A stretch of 64,000 nucleotides of DNA, taken from Sulfuricella sp. T08. GTDB taxonomy: Bacteria > Pseudomonadota > Gammaproteobacteria > Burkholderiales > Sulfuricellaceae. The stretch lies in the NCBI RefSeq assembly GCF_000971475.1, contig NZ_DF967524.1, positions 62,001 to 126,000 of the forward strand. The letters are read 5' to 3'. Below the pieces are notes generated by a model, which was given only the letters and a program-made list of their open reading frames with translations, had not been told where the DNA came from and ran no database searches. Shown here piece after piece: positions 60,328 through 64,000 of this stretch; the first letter of the stretch is position 1, and every line of letters starts with the position of its first letter. A program made the position numbers and the translations under genes.

Positions 60328-61551
60328 ATGCAAACCGCAATTGCTCACAGTTTTTTACAGCGCGCAGAAATTGCCGAAGCCGATGCGATTTTGCGTGCCT
60401 GCGTACATTGCGGGTTTTGCAACGCCACCTGCCCCACCTATCAGTTGCTGGGTTCCGAGCTGGATGGACCACGCGGACGGATTTACCTGATCAAGGAAAT
60501 GCTGGAAGGCAATCAATCCAGCGCCAAGACACGCTTGCATCTGGATCGCTGCCTGACCTGCCGCTCCTGCGAAACTACCTGCCCATCCGGCGTGCAGTTT
60601 GGTCGTCTGATTGATATCGGGCGCCAGGAGATCGAAAAGCGTTCACCACGCTTGCTGTGGGCCAGTATGGTGCGGCACGCGTTGCTGGGCGTATTGCCTT
60701 ACACCTCGCGCCTACGCGTGGCACTTGCCTTAGGCAGGCTTGTGCGCCCGCTGCTGCCGGCAATGCTGCGTCACAAACTACCGTGTGTGCGCAAACCCTT
60801 GCCGCGTCCTCAAACACAAAATCAACGCCGCATGCTGGTGCTGGAAGGCTGCGTGCAGCCGCTGGCGGCCCCCACAACCAATGCTGCTGCTGCAAGTGTG
60901 CTGGATAAGCTCGGCATTGGCCTGGTCAGCGCGCCCCAAGCCGGTTGCTGCGGCGCCATGCACCAGCATTTGGCGGCGGCCGATAGCGCGCGAGACATGA
61001 TGCGCCGCAACATTGATGCGTGGTGGCCTTATGTCGAGCAAGGAATTGAAGCCATCGTGATGACCGCGAGCGGCTGCGGTGTGATGGTGAAGGATTATGG
61101 GTACGCCCTCAAGGACGACACGGCCTACGCTGCCAAGGCGGCTCGCATCAGCGCCCTCACCCGTGATTTGAGCGAGATTCTAGGCAATGAAAATCTGGAC
61201 CTGTTTGCCGGCATCGGAAAGGGGCGACGCGTTGCATGCCAGTCTTCCTGCACGCTGCAGCACGGACAGAAACTGGGCGGCGTGGTTGAAAAAATTCTGC
61301 AATATTGCGGTTATACGCTGGCGCCGGTTGCAGACAGCCATCTGTGCTGTGGGGCAGCAGGTACTTACACCCTGCTGCAACCGGCATTGTCGCAACAACT
61401 GCTGAATCAAAAGATTACAGCGTTGATGCAGGCTGAACCCGATGTGATTGTCACCAGCAATATCGGCTGCCAGTTACATCTGGAAAGCGCCAGCAAGGTG
61501 CCGGTGCGGCACTGGATCGAATTGCTGGTACACCCTCAATCCTCAATCTAA
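60328..61551 (+). CDS. glcF: Glycolate oxidase iron-sulfur subunit GlcF
   Basis: Electron-transfer subunit passing electrons from GlcDE to the membrane pool. 407 residues. Two 4Fe-4S clusters at the N-terminus (CVHCGFCNATCP and CLTCRSCETTCP), then two CCG domains (GCCGAMHQH and LCCGAAGTY). The ATG giving MQTAIAHSF is chosen over an in-frame ATG within glcE because it follows the glcE stop and matches the family start. Confidence 0.95.
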   Translation: MQTAIAHSFLQRAEIAEADAILRACVHCGFCNATCPTYQLLGSELDGPRGRIYLIKEMLEGNQSSAKTRLHLDRCLTCRSCETTCPSGVQFGRLIDIGRQEIEKRSPRLLWASMVRHALLGVLPYTSRLRVALALGRLVRPLLPAMLRHKLPCVRKPLPRPQTQNQRRMLVLEGCVQPLAAPTTNAAAASVLDKLGIGLVSAPQAGCCGAMHQHLAAADSARDMMRRNIDAWWPYVEQGIEAIVMTASGCGVMVKDYGYALKDDTAYAAKAARISALTRDLSEILGNENLDLFAGIGKGRRVACQSSCTLQHGQKLGGVVEKILQYCGYTLAPVADSHLCCGAAGTYTLLQPALSQQLLNQKITALMQAEPDVIVTSNIGCQLHLESASKVPVRHWIELLVHPQSSI

Positions 61552-61579
61552 ACTTTTTAACCTCTGAAAAGGAAACAGC

Positions 61580-62761
61580 ATGGCGATCAAGTCATTTCAT
61601 CCCCCTCAACGCATACTGATGGGCCCAGGCCCCTCCGATGTCAGCCCACGTGTGCTGGCTGCGATGGCACGCCCCACCATTGGCCATCTCGATCCTGTAT
61701 TCGTGACCATGATGGATGAGATGAAGGCTCTGCTGAAATACGCATTTAAAACGGAAAACGAATTGACCATGCCGGTTTCCGCACCGGGTTCCGCCGGCAT
61801 GGAAACCTGCTTCGTCAATCTGGTTGAACCCAGTGACAAGGTTATCGTGTGCCAGAATGGCGTGTTTGGCGGGCGTATGAAAGAAAACGTCGAGCGTTGC
61901 GGTGGTATCGCAGTGATGGTGCAGGACGATTGGGGACGCGCGGTTGATCCGCAAAAGCTGGAAGATGCACTCAAAGCTAACCCGGACGCCAGGATCGTCG
62001 CCTTTGTTCACGCCGAAACCTCTACTGGTGCGCTGTCAGATGCAAAAACGCTGGTCGAGATCGCACACCAACACAACTGCCTGGCTATCGTGGACGCAGT
62101 CACTTCACTGGGTGGCTCGCCGCTCAAGGTAGATGAATGGATGATCGATGCGATCTATTCCGGCACACAGAAGTGTCTGTCGTGCACCCCCGGGCTATCG
62201 CCGGTGAGCTTCAGCACTCGTGCATTGGAAAAAATCAAGAGTCGGAAATCACCCGTGCAAAGCTGGTTCATGGACTTGAATCTGGTCATGGGCTACTGGG
62301 GCGGAGCCGCCAAACGCGCTTATCACCACACTGCGCCTATCAACTCACTATATGGCTTGCACGAAGCGCTGGTGATCTTGCAGGAAGAGGGCCTGGAAAA
62401 TTCCTGGGCGCGTCACCAGAAAAACCATCTCGCACTGCGCGCGGGTCTGGAAGCGATGGGACTGAATTTCATCGTGCCGGTAACAGAGCGACTGCCGCAA
62501 TTGAACGCGATCAGCATACCGGACGGTGTGGATGAGGCTGCAGTGCGCAATATCCTGCTCAATGATTATCATCTGGAGATCGGTGCTGGCCTGGGCGCGA
62601 TGGCCGGCAAGGTATGGCGTATCGGCTTGATGGGGCACGCCTCGAATCCTCGCAACATACTGGTGTGCCTCGCTGCGCTGGACGATGCGCTCGGACGCGC
62701 CAAAGCCCCTGTCAAACGCGGTGTCGCAGTGGATGCTGCGCAAAAGGTGTTGGCTGGTTGA
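61580..62761 (+). CDS. Serine-glyoxylate aminotransferase (class V)
   Basis: 393 residues, PLP-dependent. Typical start LMGPGPSDVSPRVLAAM, SAPGSAGMETCFVNL, HAETSTGALSDA, and the PLP lysine in YSGTQKCLSCTPGLSP. It transfers the amino group to glyoxylate to give glycine. Next to glcDEF it would take the glyoxylate those genes produce, as in photorespiratory or serine-cycle metabolism. Alanine or serine as donor cannot be told from sequence alone. AAAGGA precedes the start, and an intrinsic terminator follows. Confidence 0.92.
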   Translation: MAIKSFHPPQRILMGPGPSDVSPRVLAAMARPTIGHLDPVFVTMMDEMKALLKYAFKTENELTMPVSAPGSAGMETCFVNLVEPSDKVIVCQNGVFGGRMKENVERCGGIAVMVQDDWGRAVDPQKLEDALKANPDARIVAFVHAETSTGALSDAKTLVEIAHQHNCLAIVDAVTSLGGSPLKVDEWMIDAIYSGTQKCLSCTPGLSPVSFSTRALEKIKSRKSPVQSWFMDLNLVMGYWGGAAKRAYHHTAPINSLYGLHEALVILQEEGLENSWARHQKNHLALRAGLEAMGLNFIVPVTERLPQLNAISIPDGVDEAAVRNILLNDYHLEIGAGLGAMAGKVWRIGLMGHASNPRNILVCLAALDDALGRAKAPVKRGVAVDAAQKVLAG

Positions 62762-62782
62762 GCCATGCATGGACTTCAAACA

Positions 62783-62807
62783 AAACCCGCCCTGTGCGGG
62801 TTTTTTT
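62783..62807 (+). terminator. Rho-independent terminator after the glc-aminotransferase cluster
   Basis: AAACCCGC pairs with GCGGGTTT around a five-base loop, followed by seven T. Ends the glcDEF-aminotransferase unit. The following 110 bases to the convergent gene show nothing further. Confidence 0.9.
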
Positions 62808-62917
62808 CTGGGCGGATTATGTCCGAAGTGTCACTGCGTTATGACTGGAGTGTGGTGTGTGTCAGTTATTTCCGTCAACTTTGACGTTACGGATGAGTGC
62901 CACGGACCCGCGCCATG

Positions 62918-63412
62918 CTAGGGCAGCATTTCCACAATCTTCTGTAGATATTCCGGCTCGTCCCATTCAGCTCCACCCTGCAGGACATAACGGATGTTGC
63001 CCTTAGGGTCGACCAGAAAGGTGGAGGGGGCGACAAAAACTTTCCAGGCGCTCAGTGCCTTGCCGTCGCTGTCCATCAGGATGGTGAAATCGACATTCAC
63101 CCTGGTGAGAAAATCCTTAACCTCTTTTTCCGTTTCGCCCATATTGACGGCGAGGATGACGAAAGGCTTGCCGGCCAGCTTGGCCTGGAGCCGCATCATG
63201 GAGGGCATTTCCTTGAGGCAGGGCGGGCAGTAGGTGGCCCAGAACTGCACCATCACCACCTTGCCGCGGTAATCCTGCAGCTTGAGCGGTTTGCCATTGA
63301 GGTCATTCAGTGCCAGTGGTGGAGTGGAGCCGCCTTTCCAGGTTTTCAGATCCTGTGCCTGTACAGAGGAGAGCAGGAACAGACATGAAATGAAAAGGAT
63401 CAGTTTTTTCAT
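62918..63412 (-). CDS. TlpA-like periplasmic thioredoxin
   Basis: 164 residues. Signal peptide (MKKLILFISCLFLLSSVQAQ), then a thioredoxin fold with redox motif WATYCPPCLKEM (CPPC, about residues 63-66) and the cis-proline region VFVAPSTFLVD. Members reduce disulfides in the periplasm, for example in cytochrome c maturation. The start overlaps the stop of the upstream gene (ATGA), so the two are co-translated. Confidence 0.92.
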   Translation of the reverse strand: MKKLILFISCLFLLSSVQAQDLKTWKGGSTPPLALNDLNGKPLKLQDYRGKVVMVQFWATYCPPCLKEMPSMMRLQAKLAGKPFVILAVNMGETEKEVKDFLTRVNVDFTILMDSDGKALSAWKVFVAPSTFLVDPKGNIRYVLQGGAEWDEPEYLQKIVEMLP

Positions 63413-63999
63413 TGCTTGGACTCCAGTTGTTTGATCGCATCCAGTATCAGTTCAGGCAGTCTTTCAGTCATCGCTTTTTCTTCATCCGTGGGGTCCTGCG
63501 CCGAGTAGAAGAACCCGCGCACGTTGGGCAACACTTTGCTGGCGACCTTGCTGCCGCCACGGGCGAATTCTACCTTGAGATGTTCCAGCCACCACCGTGC
63601 GGGGGATCGCTGGCCCTGATAAATAAACACCGGCAGGGAGGTTCTGGATACGATGCTGTGATAACGCGCCTCCACGCCTGGTGCGGGTTTGACGGAATAG
63701 AGATCCGGGCTGAACAGGATAATGCCTGTCAGGGCGGCCCGCTCTTGAGGTGTGGCCTGATTCTGCCACATGTATGCACCCTGGAGGATAGGCAGGGCGC
63801 CACGTCCGGTAGTGACCAGCACGACCTTCTTGCCGGACAGCTTGATGGTCTGGCCGATGACTTCGGCGATTTCCAGGGGTGGGAGCTGATCCATGCTGCT
63901 AGCCAATGCCGGCAAGGAGTGTGCACCCAGCATGTCCGGCAGCCAGGCTTCCAGCCCGAGTCTGGCCAGCGACTGCGATGCCCGTGCCTCCTGGGTGCC
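63409..63999 (-). CDS. Alpha/beta-hydrolase-like protein of unknown function, N-terminus outside the window
   Basis: The frame is open to the right edge (residues GTQEARASQSLARLGLE lead into the visible part). 196 residues are seen. Features fit an alpha/beta-hydrolase fold: a nucleophile-elbow-like VLVTTGRGALPILQG (G-R-G where G-x-S-x-G is usual, so the serine is not evident), GIILFSPDLY and VFIYQGQRSP. Resembles uncharacterised DUF3530-like proteins, with low certainty. Its stop overlaps the tlpA-like start. Confidence 0.7.
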   Translation of the reverse strand, partial: GTQEARASQSLARLGLEAWLPDMLGAHSLPALASSMDQLPPLEIAEVIGQTIKLSGKKVVLVTTGRGALPILQGAYMWQNQATPQERAALTGIILFSPDLYSVKPAPGVEARYHSIVSRTSLPVFIYQGQRSPARWWLEHLKVEFARGGSKVASKVLPNVRGFFYSAQDPTDEEKAMTERLPELILDAIKQLESKQ

Positions 64000-64000
64000 G

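Overview
The window reads as a contiguous stretch of chromosome from a betaproteobacterium. The gene orders thrS-infC-rpmI-rplT-pheS-pheT-ihfA-merR-tRNA-Pro and surE-pcm-nlpD-rpoS are typical of that class. Codon use looks uniformly GC-leaning. A glycolate oxidase / serine-glyoxylate aminotransferase cluster fits an autotroph that salvages phosphoglycolate, for example a member of the Nitrosomonadales (Sulfuricella, Gallionella or Thiobacillus relatives). The genus is inference, not proof. No phage, integrase, transposase or CRISPR array was seen.

Layout. (1) 1-7.2 kb: translation and nucleoid genes, from a 5'-truncated thrS through ihfA and a MerR regulator, then tRNA-Pro(GGG). (2) 7.2-10.5 kb: surE, pcm, nlpD, rpoS, translationally coupled. 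(3) 10.6-23.8 kb, minus strand: one long chemotaxis operon read as cheY, cheA, an Aer-like PAS chemoreceptor, cheW, a second chemoreceptor, cheR, cheD, cheB. It ends in a partner-switching pair: a STAS anti-sigma antagonist and a REC-PP2C-HATPase protein. A third, short chemoreceptor lies just upstream. (4) 25.3-42.3 kb, plus strand: a dense signalling region. A membrane hybrid histidine kinase and a very large PAS/GGDEF/EAL/REC protein split by a one-base frameshift lead into a tightly packed run of eight genes: a small GMVLARD-domain protein, HDOD, GAF-histidine kinase, REC-HD-GYP, REC, MglA-like GTPase, histidine kinase, and a REC fused to a GspE/PilB-type ATPase. (5) 42.3-46.4 kb: an HAD nucleotidase, a GGDEF-EAL-CZB protein and an Mth938-like protein. 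(6) 46.5-51.4 kb: alaA, hom, thrC and an AEC transporter. (7) 51.6-56.6 kb: a branched-chain amino acid type ABC transporter with a permease-ATPase fusion. (8) 56.6-62.8 kb: nadC, a decayed glutamate-synthase-like fragment, glcD-glcE-glcF and a serine-glyoxylate aminotransferase. (9) To the right edge, minus strand: a TlpA-like thioredoxin coupled to a truncated alpha/beta-hydrolase-like gene.

How the genes fit together. Regions 3 to 5 form about 35 kb of almost uninterrupted signal transduction: chemotaxis, partner switching, c-di-GMP synthesis and breakdown, and phosphorelay. The best candidate for an undescribed system is the 33.7-42.3 kb run. There, two soluble kinases, a free REC, a REC-HD-GYP phosphodiesterase, an MglA-type polarity GTPase with no MglB partner, and a REC-fused pilus/secretion-type motor ATPase appear co-transcribed. 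My inference is a phosphorelay that switches a motor ATPase and a polarity GTPase, possibly for surface motility.

Several short repeat families punctuate the intergenic gaps: TAGAGGY heptads, hairpins with GTAGGTTGGGTTA arms, and ACCACAGA arms. One palindromic repeat is inserted in frame inside cheA.
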